Source of the DNA: Actinophytocola xanthii | GTDB taxonomy: Bacteria > Actinomycetota > Actinomycetes > Mycobacteriales > Pseudonocardiaceae | Direction: 5' to 3' | Length of the DNA: 64,000 bases | NCBI RefSeq assembly: GCF_001921205.1 | Contig: NZ_MSIE01000043.1 | Span: 54,833 to 118,832 of the forward strand | Shown: in pieces, positions 18,461-27,516 of the stretch | How the letters are laid out: each line of letters begins with the position of its first letter | Numbering within the stretch: position 1 is the first letter of the stretch | The notes under the pieces: model-generated | Seen by the model: only the letters and a program-made list of their open reading frames with translations | Database searches by the model: none | What the model was told of the DNA's origin: nothing | Program-made: the position numbers and the translations under genes

Positions 18461-20122
18461 ATGCGTAGACCGCGCTGGATGGCCGCTGTGGTGATGCCGC
18501 TCGCGACGGCGCTCGTCATCACGAGCTGCGGCGGTGATGAGTCTGGGGACGACGGCGACGGCAGCGGCGCCAACAACAGCAAGAACGAGACCGGCGAGAT
18601 CACGGTCTTCGGTACGGAGCCGGAGCGTCCCCTCGTGCCCGGCGACACCACGGAGACCGGTGGTGGCAAGATCGTCGACGCCATGTTCACCGGTCTGGTG
18701 GACTACGACCCGGTCTCCGGGGAGCCGCGCAATGCGCACGCCGACGAGATCACCCCGTCCGAGGGCGGCAAGGTGATGACGTTCAAGCTCAAGGAGGGCT
18801 GGACGTTCCACGACGGCTCGGCGGTGACGGCGAAGAGCTACGTCGACGCGTGGAACTACACCGCCTACGGTCCCAACGGGCAGCAGGGTGCGAGCTTCTT
18901 CGCCCAGGTCGCGGGCTTCGACCAGGTCAACCTGCCCGACCCGGACGGTCCCGAGGGCCCCAAGCCCGCTCCCACGCCGCCGGCGAAGACCATGACCGGT
19001 CTCGAGGCCGTCGACGACCTCACCCTGAAGGTCACCTTCACCCAGCCGCACCCGATCTTCCGCGTGAAGCTCGGCTACCCCGCCTTCAGCCCGCTGCCGG
19101 AGTCGTTCTTCAAGGACAAGGCGGCCTACGAGGCCAAGCCGGTCGGCAACGGGCCGTGGAAGTTCATCTCCCGCGTCCCCGAGCAGGAGGTCGTCGTCGA
19201 GCGGTACGACGACTACAAGGGCGAGGACAAGGGCAAGATCAAGACGGTCCGGTTCACGTTCCCGGAGAGCGCCGACGCCGCCTACGCCGCGGTGAAGGGC
19301 AACCAGCTCGACTTCCTGGACACGATCCCGCCGTCCGGTCTGGCCGGGAACATCTGGCAGACCGACCTCGAGGGCCGCTCGGGCAGCGCCGAGATCCTGT
19401 CGCTGCAGGCGATCGCGTTCCCGCTGTACGACCCGAAGTACGCCAACGCGGACTTCCGCAAGGCGATCTCGATGGCGATCGACCGCGAGACGATCACCAA
19501 GACGATCTTCGAGGGCAACCGCAAGCCGGTCGACGGCTACGCGGTGCCGAAGGTGCCGGGCTGGACCGACGGCGCCTGCGGTGACCTGTGCAAGTTCAAC
19601 CCGGACGAGGCCAAGCGGCTGTTCGAGGCCTCGAACTTCTCCGGGCGGCTGGAGATCACCTCCAACGCCGACGGCGGTCACAAGGAGTGGATCGAGGCGG
19701 CTTGCGGCAGCATCAAGAACACCCTCGGCCTGGACTGCGTGTTCGTGCCGGTGCAGACCTTCGGTGAGGTCCGGGAGAAGATCAACGCCCGCGAGATGAC
19801 CCAGGTCTACCGCTCGGGCTGGCTGGCCGACTACCCGCTGGTGGAGAACTTCCTCAACCCGATCTACCGGACCGGTGGCTCCTCCAACGACAACGGCTAC
19901 TCCAACCCCGCGGTCGACGCGAAGCTGGCCGAGGCCGACAGCGCTCCGACCGAGGAGGAGGCCTACGAGCTCTACCACGAGGCCGAGGAGATGATCGCGG
20001 AGGACATGCCGGCGGTCCCGCTGTGGAACACGCCCGCGCAGTACGGGTGGTCGACGAAGGTGAAGAACGTTCGGATGACCCCCGACCGCGAGCTTGACCT
20101 GTCCTACGTCGAGATTGCCTAA
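18461..20122 (+). CDS. Oligopeptide ABC transporter substrate-binding lipoprotein
   Basis: This is the family 5 (OppA/DppA) solute-binding protein of the import system that follows. The 553-residue product has a lipoprotein signal ending at Cys23 (ALVITSC) and an acidic Gly/Ser/Asp linker. The rest is a two-lobe binding fold with family landmarks such as KLKEGWTFHDGSAVTAKSY, VGNGPWKF and FRKAISMAIDRETITKTI. The ATG is fixed by a strong GGAGGAGAG 7-14 bases upstream; the frame is open earlier but lacks a signal there. Four transport genes follow in the same direction, and a stable hairpin between this gene and the first permease probably raises its expression relative to them. Confidence 0.93.
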   Translation: MRRPRWMAAVVMPLATALVITSCGGDESGDDGDGSGANNSKNETGEITVFGTEPERPLVPGDTTETGGGKIVDAMFTGLVDYDPVSGEPRNAHADEITPSEGGKVMTFKLKEGWTFHDGSAVTAKSYVDAWNYTAYGPNGQQGASFFAQVAGFDQVNLPDPDGPEGPKPAPTPPAKTMTGLEAVDDLTLKVTFTQPHPIFRVKLGYPAFSPLPESFFKDKAAYEAKPVGNGPWKFISRVPEQEVVVERYDDYKGEDKGKIKTVRFTFPESADAAYAAVKGNQLDFLDTIPPSGLAGNIWQTDLEGRSGSAEILSLQAIAFPLYDPKYANADFRKAISMAIDRETITKTIFEGNRKPVDGYAVPKVPGWTDGACGDLCKFNPDEAKRLFEASNFSGRLEITSNADGGHKEWIEAACGSIKNTLGLDCVFVPVQTFGEVREKINAREMTQVYRSGWLADYPLVENFLNPIYRTGGSSNDNGYSNPAVDAKLAEADSAPTEEEAYELYHEAEEMIAEDMPAVPLWNTPAQYGWSTKVKNVRMTPDRELDLSYVEIA

Positions 20123-20138
20123 CAACCTGGCTCGGACG

Positions 20139-20172
20139 GGGCTGGTCCACCGGTTACCCGGTGGGCCAGCCC
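20139..20172 (+). terminator. Intra-operon hairpin after the substrate-binding gene
   Basis: GGGCTGGTCCACCGG and CCGGTGGGCCAGCCC form a 15-base-pair stem (one G-U pair) with loop TTAC. It sits in the 78-base gap before the permease gene. Such hairpins commonly act as partial terminators or 3' stabilisers, giving more binding protein than membrane subunits. Confidence 0.6.
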
Positions 20173-20200
20173 TGTCTGGCCGGTCTAGGGAGAGTCAGCA

Positions 20201-21127
20201 ATGGGCCGGTACGTCCTGCGGCGGCTGCTGCAGCTGATCCCGGTGTTCGTCGGGACCACGTTTCTCATCTACGTGTTGGTGTGGGCGGTACCCGGTGACC
20301 CGTTCGCCGGCATGTGCGGCGAGAGACGGTGTGAACCCGGGTTCATCCAGATGATGACCGAGAAGTACAACATGGACGAGAACATCGTCGTCCAGTACTT
20401 CCTCTATCTGGGCAACCTCCTCCAGGGCGACTTCGGCACCACGTTCTCGGGCCTGTCGGTGGGCGAGCTGATCGAGCTGCGTTACCCGGTCTCGGTCCAG
20501 CTGGCGCTGGTCGCGGTGGGCATCGAGGCCGTGATCGGCCTCGCCGCCGGGATCCTGACCGGCCTCTACGGCCGCGGCTTTCTGGACAACCTGGTCCTGG
20601 TGGCCACGCTGTTCCTCATCTCGATTCCGGTGTTCGTCACCGGCTTCGTGCTGCAGATCCTGATGGGCTTCGAGCTCGAGTGGTTCCCACCGGTGGTCGG
20701 CACCGACCCCAGCTTCTACGACCTGCTCCTCCCCGGTTTCGTCCTCGGCAGCCTGTCGATGGCCTACGTCTCCCGGCTGACCAGGACCTCGATCGCGGAG
20801 AACACGCGGGCCGACTACATGCGCACGGCGCTGGCCAAGGGGCAACCGAAGCGGCGCATCGTCGGGGTGCACCTCCTGCGCAACTCCGCGATCCCGGTGC
20901 TCACGTTCCTCGGCACCGATCTCGGCAGCCTCATGGGCGGCGCGATCGTCACCGAGGGCATCTTCGGCATCCCCGGTGTCGGTGGCCTGGTCTACGAGGC
21001 CATCCTGCAGAAGGAGGGCGTCACGGTCACCGGGGTCGTGGTCCTGCTGGTGATCGTGTTCCTCCTGATGAACCTGATCATCGACCTGCTCTACGCCGTT
21101 CTCGACCCGAGGATCCGCTATGACTGA
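20201..21127 (+). CDS. Peptide ABC transporter permease (DppB type)
   Basis: The 308-residue inner-membrane subunit has six predicted helices and the OppB/DppB N-terminus (MGRYVLRRLLQLIPVFVGTT). The first periplasmic loop after LVWAVPGDPFAGMC is the usual long one. The EAA-type cytoplasmic loop that contacts the ATPase is near residues 205-235 (ADYMRTALAKGQPKRRIVGV, then HLLRNSAIPVLTFLG). A GGGAGAG lies just upstream of the ATG. Its stop lies inside the next permease gene (8-base overlap), so subunit ratios are probably coupled by translation. It would form a heterodimer with the product of the next gene. Confidence 0.93.
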   Translation: MGRYVLRRLLQLIPVFVGTTFLIYVLVWAVPGDPFAGMCGERRCEPGFIQMMTEKYNMDENIVVQYFLYLGNLLQGDFGTTFSGLSVGELIELRYPVSVQLALVAVGIEAVIGLAAGILTGLYGRGFLDNLVLVATLFLISIPVFVTGFVLQILMGFELEWFPPVVGTDPSFYDLLLPGFVLGSLSMAYVSRLTRTSIAENTRADYMRTALAKGQPKRRIVGVHLLRNSAIPVLTFLGTDLGSLMGGAIVTEGIFGIPGVGGLVYEAILQKEGVTVTGVVVLLVIVFLLMNLIIDLLYAVLDPRIRYD

Positions 21128-22091
21128 CCCGACGATCGCGACCCAGCAGGCGGACGCGGGCGGCGCCTACGTCACGGCTCTCGAGCACGCCGAGCCGACC
21201 ACGGGCCAGCCGGGCCGGCCGGGCAAGCCCCGCAGCCTCTGGTCCGACGCGTGGCGCGACCTGCGCCGCCGGCCGCTGTTCATCATCGCGGTCGTGGTGA
21301 TCCTGTTCCTCACCGTGGTGGCGCTGTTCCCGCAGTGGTTCACCTCCGTCGACCCGAACCACCGGGACCTGACCCGCTCCCGCCAGCCACCCTCGGGTGA
21401 TGCCTGGTTCGGCTACGACGTGCAGGGCCAGGACATCTACGCCCGCGTGGTGTACGGAACCCGGTGGTCGCTGCTGGTCGGCGTCGCGGGCAGCCTGCTG
21501 ACCGTGCTGATCGGCGGGACGATCGGCCTGCTCGCCGGCTACTTCGGCGGCTGGCTGGACGGGCTGCTGTCCCGGGTCGGCGAGGTCTTCTCCGGGTTGC
21601 CGTTCGTGCTCGGTGGGATCGTCATCCTCAACGCGTTCCGCTCGACCGGGGTGGACAGCGCGCTCGCCCTGGTCGGCATGGTCGTTCTCGCGCTGGCGCT
21701 GCTGACCTGGCCGATCTCGATGCGGATCATCCGCTCGGCGGCGATCTCGGCCAAGCAGCAGGACTACGTCAAGGCGGCCAGGGCGCTCGGGGCGAGCCCC
21801 TGGCGAATCATCTTCCGGCACATGCTGCCCAACTGCCTCGCGCCGGTCCTGGTCTACGCCACGATCCTGCTCGGCTCGTTCATCGCGATCGAGGCCACGC
21901 TGTCGTTCCTGGGCATCGGCCTGCGCGACCCCGCGGTCTCCTGGGGCGTGATGATCTCCGACTCCCGCAACTACATCCGGGTCGCGCCGCACCTGTTGCT
22001 GTTCCCGGCGGGCATCCTCACGCTCACCGTGCTGGCGTTCGTGATGCTCGGCGACGCGGTCCGCGACGCACTCGATCCGAAGCTGAGGTAG
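21120..22091 (+). CDS. Peptide ABC transporter permease (DppC type)
   Basis: The 323-residue second permease has the DppC layout: a long cytosolic N-terminus of about 50 residues, one helix (PLFIIAVVVILFLTVVALFP), then the ORF segment with DVQGQDIYARVVYGTRWSLL. Five further helices follow. The EAA loop is SAKQQDYVKAARALGASPWR followed by IIFRHMLPN. The motif FLGIGLRDPAVSWGVMISDS is characteristic of this subunit. It overlaps both the preceding gene (8 bases) and nearly abuts the next ATPase gene (4-base gap). The N-terminus up to residue 30 is variable and Gly/Pro rich. Confidence 0.93.
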   Translation: MTDPTIATQQADAGGAYVTALEHAEPTTGQPGRPGKPRSLWSDAWRDLRRRPLFIIAVVVILFLTVVALFPQWFTSVDPNHRDLTRSRQPPSGDAWFGYDVQGQDIYARVVYGTRWSLLVGVAGSLLTVLIGGTIGLLAGYFGGWLDGLLSRVGEVFSGLPFVLGGIVILNAFRSTGVDSALALVGMVVLALALLTWPISMRIIRSAAISAKQQDYVKAARALGASPWRIIFRHMLPNCLAPVLVYATILLGSFIAIEATLSFLGIGLRDPAVSWGVMISDSRNYIRVAPHLLLFPAGILTLTVLAFVMLGDAVRDALDPKLR

Positions 22092-22095
22092 CCGA

Positions 22096-23139
22096 ATGGC
22101 GGTTCAGTCCATGTCCGGTACCGGTGACCTCGGGGAGGGCACCGGCGTGGTGCCCGACGCCCCGCTGCTCGAGGTGGAGGACCTGTTCGTCGAGTTCCAC
22201 ACCCGCGACGGGGTGGCCAAGGTGCTCAACGGGGTCAGCTACCACGTCGACGCCGGGGAGACCCTGGCGGTGCTCGGCGAGTCCGGCTCGGGCAAGAGCG
22301 TCACCGCCCAGGCGATCATGGGCATCCTCGACGTCCCGCCGGCCGTGGTGCGGTCCGGCGCGATCCGCTTCCGCGGCGAGGACCTGCTGAAGGTGTCCGA
22401 CGGTCGGCGGACCGAGCTGCGCGGCCAGGGCCTGGCGATGGTCTTCCAGGACGCGCTCTCGGCGCTGAACCCCGTGTTCACCGTCGGCTTCCAGATCGAG
22501 GAGCAGCTGCGGGTGCGCCTCGGGATGTCCCGCAAGGACGCCCGCAAGCGCGCCGTCGAGCTGCTGGACCTGGTGCGGATCCCCAACGCGGCACGGCGGG
22601 TGCGCCAGTACCCGCACGAGTTCTCCGGCGGCATGCGGCAGCGGGCGATGATCGCGATGTCGCTCGCGCTGGACCCCGAGCTGCTGATCGCCGACGAGCC
22701 GACGACCGCGCTCGACGTCACCGTGCAGGCGCAGATCATGGACCTGCTCAAGGAGCTCCAGGTCGAACGGAAGATGGGGCTGATCCTCATCACCCACGAC
22801 CTCGGGGTCGTCGCCGAGGTCGCCGACCGGATCGCGGTGATGTACGCCGGCAAGATCGTCGAGCACGCGGACGCGGTGTCGCTGTACCGGAACCCGGGCC
22901 ACCCCTACACCGCGGCCCTGCTGGAGTCGCTGCCCCGGCTCGACCTCAAGGGGACCGAGCTGAAGACGATCCGCGGCCTGCCGCCGAGCCTGCTCGCGAT
23001 CCCGCCCGGTTGCCCGTTCCACCCGAGGTGCCCGATGGCCGAGGACCGCTGCCGCACGGAGGTCCCGGGCGACCACCGGCTCGGCCTGGGTCGCACCAGC
23101 AAGTGCCACTTCGCGGAGGAGTTGGTCGGCCGTGTCTGA
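22096..23139 (+). CDS. Peptide ABC transporter ATP-binding protein (DppD type)
   Basis: One of two ATPases that power peptide import. The 347-residue product has Walker [10 protein letters not shown], a Q-loop ([14 protein letters not shown]), the ABC signature [16 protein letters not shown], Walker [15 protein letters not shown] and the H-loop [11 protein letters not shown]. The C-terminal oligopeptide-type extension has the Cys-rich motif [14 protein letters not shown], which in this family can bind an Fe-S cluster or other metal. Residues 1-25 form a divergent leader, so a start slightly downstream cannot be excluded. It overlaps the next ATPase gene by 8 bases. Confidence 0.94.
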   Translation: MAVQSMSGTGDLGEGTGVVPDAPLLEVEDLFVEFHTRDGVAKVLNGVSYHVDAGETLAVLGESGSGKSVTAQAIMGILDVPPAVVRSGAIRFRGEDLLKVSDGRRTELRGQGLAMVFQDALSALNPVFTVGFQIEEQLRVRLGMSRKDARKRAVELLDLVRIPNAARRVRQYPHEFSGGMRQRAMIAMSLALDPELLIADEPTTALDVTVQAQIMDLLKELQVERKMGLILITHDLGVVAEVADRIAVMYAGKIVEHADAVSLYRNPGHPYTAALLESLPRLDLKGTELKTIRGLPPSLLAIPPGCPFHPRCPMAEDRCRTEVPGDHRLGLGRTSKCHFAEELVGRV

Positions 23140-24172
23140 GACGGTGTCGGAGCGCGCGGCGACCGAGCCCGCCCCCGGGGAGGCGATCCTCGAGGTGCGT
23201 GACCTGGTCAAGCACTTCCCGGTCCGGGTGGGTGTGCTGTTCAAGCACGTCATCGGCCAGGTACGGGCGGTGGACGGGGTCTCCTTCGAGCTCAGGCGCG
23301 GCGAGACGCTCGGCGTGGTCGGCGAGTCCGGCTGCGGGAAGTCGACGCTGGCCCAGGTGCTCATGCGCCTCGAGCCGCCCACCAGCGGCACCGCGCTGTA
23401 CAAGGGCCGCGACATGTTCGCCATGCGGGGCGCGGAGCTGCGCAAGCTCCGGCGGAGCATCCAGATCGTGCTCCAGGACCCGTACACCTCGCTGAACCCG
23501 AGGATGACCGTCGGCGACATCGTCGGCGAGCCATTCGACATCCACCCCGAGGTCGCGCCCAAGGGTGAGCGCCGGGCGAAGGTGCGGGAGCTGCTGGACG
23601 TCGTCGGGCTCAACCCCGAGCACATCAACCGCTACCCGCACCAGTTCTCCGGCGGGCAGCGCCAGCGCATCGGCATCGCCCGCGCCCTCGCGCTGCGCCC
23701 AGAGATCATCATCTGCGACGAGCCGGTGTCCGCCCTGGACGTGTCGATTCAGGCCCAGGTGATGAACCTGCTGGGCGACCTGCAGTCGGAGTTCGGGCTC
23801 TCCTACGTGTTCATCGCGCACGACCTCTCGGTCGTGCGGCACCTGTCCGACCGGGTGGCGGTGATGTACCTCGGGAAGATCGTCGAGATCGGCACCGAGG
23901 ACGAGATCTACTCCCACCCCACGCACCCGTACACCCAGGCGTTGCTCTCCGCCGTCCCGGTGGCCGACCCGACCGTTCGCGGGCAGCGCCAGGTCATCCG
24001 GCTCGAGGGCGACGTGCCGAGCCCGGTGGATCCTCCATCCGGTTGTCGGTTCCGCACGAGGTGCTGGAAGGCGCAGGATGTCTGCGCCGAGGAGGTGCCC
24101 GAGCTGGTCACGCGCGTGGCGGGGCATCCGAGCGCGTGCCACTTCGCCGAGGAACGGTCGGTCGTGCCCTGA
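23132..24172 (+). CDS. Peptide ABC transporter ATP-binding protein (DppF type)
   Basis: The partner ATPase of 346 residues. Walker A is GESGCGKST, the signature [17 protein letters not shown], Walker [15 protein letters not shown] and the H-loop [11 protein letters not shown]. The DppF-type segment [20 protein letters not shown] near the N-terminus and the C-terminal Cys motif [14 protein letters not shown] support the assignment. It closes the five-gene importer (binding protein, two permeases, two ATPases), and a secreted protease gene starts 45 bases later in the same direction. Confidence 0.94.
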   Translation: MSETVSERAATEPAPGEAILEVRDLVKHFPVRVGVLFKHVIGQVRAVDGVSFELRRGETLGVVGESGCGKSTLAQVLMRLEPPTSGTALYKGRDMFAMRGAELRKLRRSIQIVLQDPYTSLNPRMTVGDIVGEPFDIHPEVAPKGERRAKVRELLDVVGLNPEHINRYPHQFSGGQRQRIGIARALALRPEIIICDEPVSALDVSIQAQVMNLLGDLQSEFGLSYVFIAHDLSVVRHLSDRVAVMYLGKIVEIGTEDEIYSHPTHPYTQALLSAVPVADPTVRGQRQVIRLEGDVPSPVDPPSGCRFRTRCWKAQDVCAEEVPELVTRVAGHPSACHFAEERSVVP

Positions 24173-24217
24173 TGCGGGGCAGTCGGGGCATGAGGTAGCG
24201 AGCGAGGAGGAGTTTTC

Positions 24218-25942
24218 GTGAGACGTAGGACAGTGCTGGCGCTGCTGGCCGTACCGGTGTTCGCCGGGGTGACGGTCTTCGCGGTGCCGAGTGCCACCGC
24301 CCAGCCGGGCTTGTCCGGCAGGACGGTGGAGTACAACGTGCTTGCCGCGGACGGGGTGTCCGTGGCGAAGGCGGAGCGCGCGGTGCGGGCCGCGGGCGGC
24401 AAGGTGCTCCGCAGCAACGCGGCGGTCGGCCTGGTCACCGCGACCGCGCCGGAGAACGGCTTCACCCAGCGGCTGGCGAAGACCCGCGACGTGCTCTCCT
24501 CGAGCCGGTCGCTGGTCGTCGGCAAGTCGCCGAGCGCGCGCCGGGCGCCGGACGAGTCGGTCGTCGAGAAGGAGAACCGGCAGGGCGCGGCGGCGTCCCG
24601 GGCGGTCAAGGCCAAGAAGGCCGCCGTCGGCATGGACCCGCTCGACTCCCAGCTGTGGGGCCTGACGTCGGTGCGCTCGGACCTCGCCCGCACCGTGCAG
24701 GCGGGTAACCGGAAGGTCCTGGTCGGCGTGCTCGACACCGGCGTGGACGGCAACCACCCGGACATCAAGCCGAACTTCGACGCCGCCCGGTCGCGCAACT
24801 TCACCCGCGACATCCCCACCGACGAACTCGGTCAGGTCGTGGACGGCCCGTGCGAGTTCCGCGGCTGCGTCGACCCGGCGAACTGGGACGACGGCGGCCA
24901 CGGCACGCACGTCGCCGGCACGATCGCCGCGGCGGCCAACGGCCTCGGGGTCTCCGGCGTCGCGCCCAACGTGTCGATCGTCAACATCCGCGGCGGGCAG
25001 GACTCCGGGTCGTTCTTCCTGCAGCCCGTGGTCGACGCGATCACCTACTCCGGTGACGCCGGCCTGGACATCGTGAACATGTCGTTCTACGTCGACCCGT
25101 GGCGGTACAACTGCCTGGACAACCCGGCCGACACCCCCGCGCAGCAGGCGCAGCAGCGCACGATCATCACCGCGATGACCCGTGCGATGAACTACGCCCA
25201 CCGCAAGGGCGTCACGCAGATCGTGTCGCTGGGCAACGGGCACGAGGACACCGGCCGTCCGCAGGTCGACAAGGACAGCCCGAACTACCCCAAGGGCACC
25301 AACTACGACCGGGTGATCGACAACGACACCTGCAAGTCAATGCCGGTCGACGGGCCCAACGCGATCACGGTTTCCGCGTACGGTCCCTCGGGCGCCAAGG
25401 CGGACTACTCGAGCTACGGCACCGAGCTGATCTCGGTGTCCGCGCCGGGCGGGTTCTACCGCGACTACTTCGGCACGCCGTGGTTCCGCACCAACGAGAA
25501 CATGATCCTCTCGACGTACCCGAAGAACGTCGGCGTCGCCGAGGGCACGATCGACCCCAACGGGAACATCACCCCGGACGGCGTCGCGCTGGGCGTGCAG
25601 AAGGACTGCCAGGGCACCGTCTGCGGGTACTACCAGTTCCTGCAGGGCACCTCGATGGCCTCGCCGCACGCCAGCGGCGTGGCCGCGCTGATCGTCAGCG
25701 AGTACGGCAGGTACTCGGGCGGCTCGGTCTCGATGCGGCCGACCTCGGTCCGCGCCGTGCTCGAGGGCACCGCGTTCGCCATCCCGTGCCCGGAGCCCCG
25801 CACGGTGGACTACCTCGACGAGGGCCGCGACGACACCTACACGGCGACGTGTGAGGGCGACCTCGAGTTCAACGGCTTCTACGGTAACGGCGCCGTCGAC
25901 GCCTGGGCCGCGGTCACCCGCGGCGAGGAGTTCCTCGGCTAG
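24218..25942 (+). CDS. Secreted S8 (subtilisin-like) serine protease
   Basis: The 574-residue product has a Sec signal (RRTVLALLAVPVFAGVTVFA, cleavage near residue 28). An inhibitor-like propeptide of about 100 residues follows, and then a subtilisin domain. The catalytic triad is clear: Asp173 in GVLDTGVDGNHPD, His228 in GGHGTHVAGTIA and Ser479 in GTSMASPHASGVAAL. The gap between His and Ser is longer than in plain subtilisin because of an insertion around residues 285-430. GAGGAGGAG six bases before the GTG is a strong ribosome binding site. It lies directly after the peptide importer, so it may be co-transcribed and supply peptides. A strong bidirectional terminator follows. Confidence 0.93.
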   Translation: MRRRTVLALLAVPVFAGVTVFAVPSATAQPGLSGRTVEYNVLAADGVSVAKAERAVRAAGGKVLRSNAAVGLVTATAPENGFTQRLAKTRDVLSSSRSLVVGKSPSARRAPDESVVEKENRQGAAASRAVKAKKAAVGMDPLDSQLWGLTSVRSDLARTVQAGNRKVLVGVLDTGVDGNHPDIKPNFDAARSRNFTRDIPTDELGQVVDGPCEFRGCVDPANWDDGGHGTHVAGTIAAAANGLGVSGVAPNVSIVNIRGGQDSGSFFLQPVVDAITYSGDAGLDIVNMSFYVDPWRYNCLDNPADTPAQQAQQRTIITAMTRAMNYAHRKGVTQIVSLGNGHEDTGRPQVDKDSPNYPKGTNYDRVIDNDTCKSMPVDGPNAITVSAYGPSGAKADYSSYGTELISVSAPGGFYRDYFGTPWFRTNENMILSTYPKNVGVAEGTIDPNGNITPDGVALGVQKDCQGTVCGYYQFLQGTSMASPHASGVAALIVSEYGRYSGGSVSMRPTSVRAVLEGTAFAIPCPEPRTVDYLDEGRDDTYTATCEGDLEFNGFYGNGAVDAWAAVTRGEEFLG

Positions 25943-25955
25943 TTTCTCGAAAGCG

Positions 25956-25993
25956 ACAGGGCGCCCGTGCGGAGATCCGCACGGGCGCCCTGT
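25956..25993. terminator. Bidirectional terminator between the two peptidase genes
   Basis: An 18-base-pair perfect stem (25956-25973 with 25976-25993, core GGGCGCCCGTGCGGA) closes a 2-base centre. It lies between the convergent S8 and S10-like peptidase genes and can serve both. Confidence 0.8.
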
Positions 25994-26011
25994 TCGTTCT
26001 CGTGGGCGTGC

Positions 26012-27487
26012 TCAGCGGTTGGACGCGGCGGCGACGAAGTCGGCGAGGTCCTGGGACTGCTGGATCCGGGACGGCTCGTGGGCGTACATCATGTGCCCGG
26101 CCTGGTAGTAGGCGCCGGAGACGTTGCCGCGCAGCTCCTCGGGGATCTGCAGGTGCGCGACGGTGTGCTCGGCCGCGTAGTACGGGGTCGCCCCGTCCAG
26201 GTAGCCGTACGCGACGTGGACCTTCAGGTGCTGGTTGGCCCGCATCGCGGCCGCGAGCTTGTCGGTCACCGTGACGTGCTGGTTCTCGAACTCCTTGAAC
26301 GACCAGGCCGCGTGGGTGTCCATGCTGAGGATCTCGTACGGCAGGTCGTTGGGGTAGTCGAGCTCGGCCCGCAGGTAGTGGTTGAGCGCCGCGGTGTAGG
26401 CACCCATCAGCGCCGAGCCGGAGGGGTCGTCGTCGAAGTGCTCGCGCCCGTAGTCCGGCGCCCATCCGGTGAAGCGCGCGTCGAGGCGGCCCACGGTCAG
26501 CCTGCGGTCGCGCAGCAGCTCGGTGAAGAACCGCACGTGCTCGATCCGCAGGTCCACCCGGTCCACGTAGTCCTCGGACAGCCCGGTCAGCTCCGCGATC
26601 CTGGCCACGGTGGCCGCCCGCTCCTCCGCGGAGAGCCGGTTGCCGCGGGCCAGCGCCCACGGGTAGTCGCGCGCCGCGAACTCCTCGGCCTCGTCCAGCA
26701 GCTCGCGCAGCGGGCGGTCGCCGAGCAGCCCGTGGTAGTGCGCGATGGCGGTGTAGGTCGGCAGGAACAACGTGTACGGCAGGTCGTTGCCGACGGTGAA
26801 GTCGAGGGTGGCGAAGTCGAGCACCGCGGAGATCAGCATGAGCCCGTTGAAGTACATCCCGTACCGGGTCTGCAGGTGGTGGGCGAGCCCGCCGGCGCGG
26901 GTGGTGCCGTAGGACTCCCCGGCGAGGAACTTCGGTGACATCCACCGGCCGTTGCGGGAGGTCCAGAGCCGGATCACCTCGCCGACCGACTCGATGTCGC
27001 CCTTGAAGGTGTGGAACTCGCCCGGCTTCTCGCCCTTCGCCGCCCGCGAGTACCCGGTCGCGACCGGGTCGATGAACACGAGGTCGCTGTGGGCCAGCAG
27101 GGTCTCGGCGTTGTCGACCAGCCCGTAGGGCGGCGGCGCGAGGTCCCCGGCGTCCCCGGAGACCACCCGGCGCGGCCCGAGCAGGCCGAGGTGCAGCCAC
27201 ACGCTCGACGAGCCGGGGCCGCCGTTGAACGCGAAGGTCACCGGCCGGCGGGTGGGATCCGCGCCGTCCACCGTGTACGCCGTGAGGAACACCTCGGCCT
27301 TGGGCTGGTGGCCCTCGAACTTGCCGTCGGTGACGACCTCCTTGCGCAGCACGACCCGGCCGGTGGTCGCCGTGTAGGTCAGCTTGCGGCGTTTGACGGT
27401 GATGCTGTGCGTCGTGCTGACCAGGTCGTCGGTCGGCTCGGCCGGCTTCTCCTCGGTGTTGGGCTCCGCGGTGGGCTCGTCGTTCAT
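26012..27487 (-). CDS. Serine carboxypeptidase-like (S10) peptidase
   Basis: The 491-residue product has the alpha/beta-hydrolase S10 motifs. FAFNGGPGSSSVWLHLGLLG matches the oxyanion segment, FLAGESYGTTRAGGLA contains nucleophile Ser192, GYLDGATPYYAAEH supplies the Asp, and GHMMYAHEP the His. S10 enzymes remove C-terminal residues from peptides at acid pH. There is no signal peptide and the first 25 residues are Glu/Pro rich, so it is probably cytosolic, where it could finish peptides brought in by the neighbouring importer. The ATG at 27487 is 6 bases after a TANNNT box, so its mRNA is probably leaderless. Divergent from udgB. Confidence 0.88.
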   Translation of the reverse strand: MNDEPTAEPNTEEKPAEPTDDLVSTTHSITVKRRKLTYTATTGRVVLRKEVVTDGKFEGHQPKAEVFLTAYTVDGADPTRRPVTFAFNGGPGSSSVWLHLGLLGPRRVVSGDAGDLAPPPYGLVDNAETLLAHSDLVFIDPVATGYSRAAKGEKPGEFHTFKGDIESVGEVIRLWTSRNGRWMSPKFLAGESYGTTRAGGLAHHLQTRYGMYFNGLMLISAVLDFATLDFTVGNDLPYTLFLPTYTAIAHYHGLLGDRPLRELLDEAEEFAARDYPWALARGNRLSAEERAATVARIAELTGLSEDYVDRVDLRIEHVRFFTELLRDRRLTVGRLDARFTGWAPDYGREHFDDDPSGSALMGAYTAALNHYLRAELDYPNDLPYEILSMDTHAAWSFKEFENQHVTVTDKLAAAMRANQHLKVHVAYGYLDGATPYYAAEHTVAHLQIPEELRGNVSGAYYQAGHMMYAHEPSRIQQSQDLADFVAAASNR

Positions 27488-27493
27488 GATCCG

Positions 27494-27499
27494 ACCCTA
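27494..27499 (-). promoter_or_regulatory. -10 element, probably for a leaderless S10 peptidase mRNA
   Basis: On the minus strand this reads TAGGGT (TANNNT) with 6 bases before the ATG at 27487. The whole divergent region with udgB is only 29 bases, and on the plus strand TTGAAT (27504-27509) is 7 bases before the udgB GTG. Confidence 0.4.
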
Positions 27500-27516
27500 C
27501 GTGTTGAATCTGGGGT

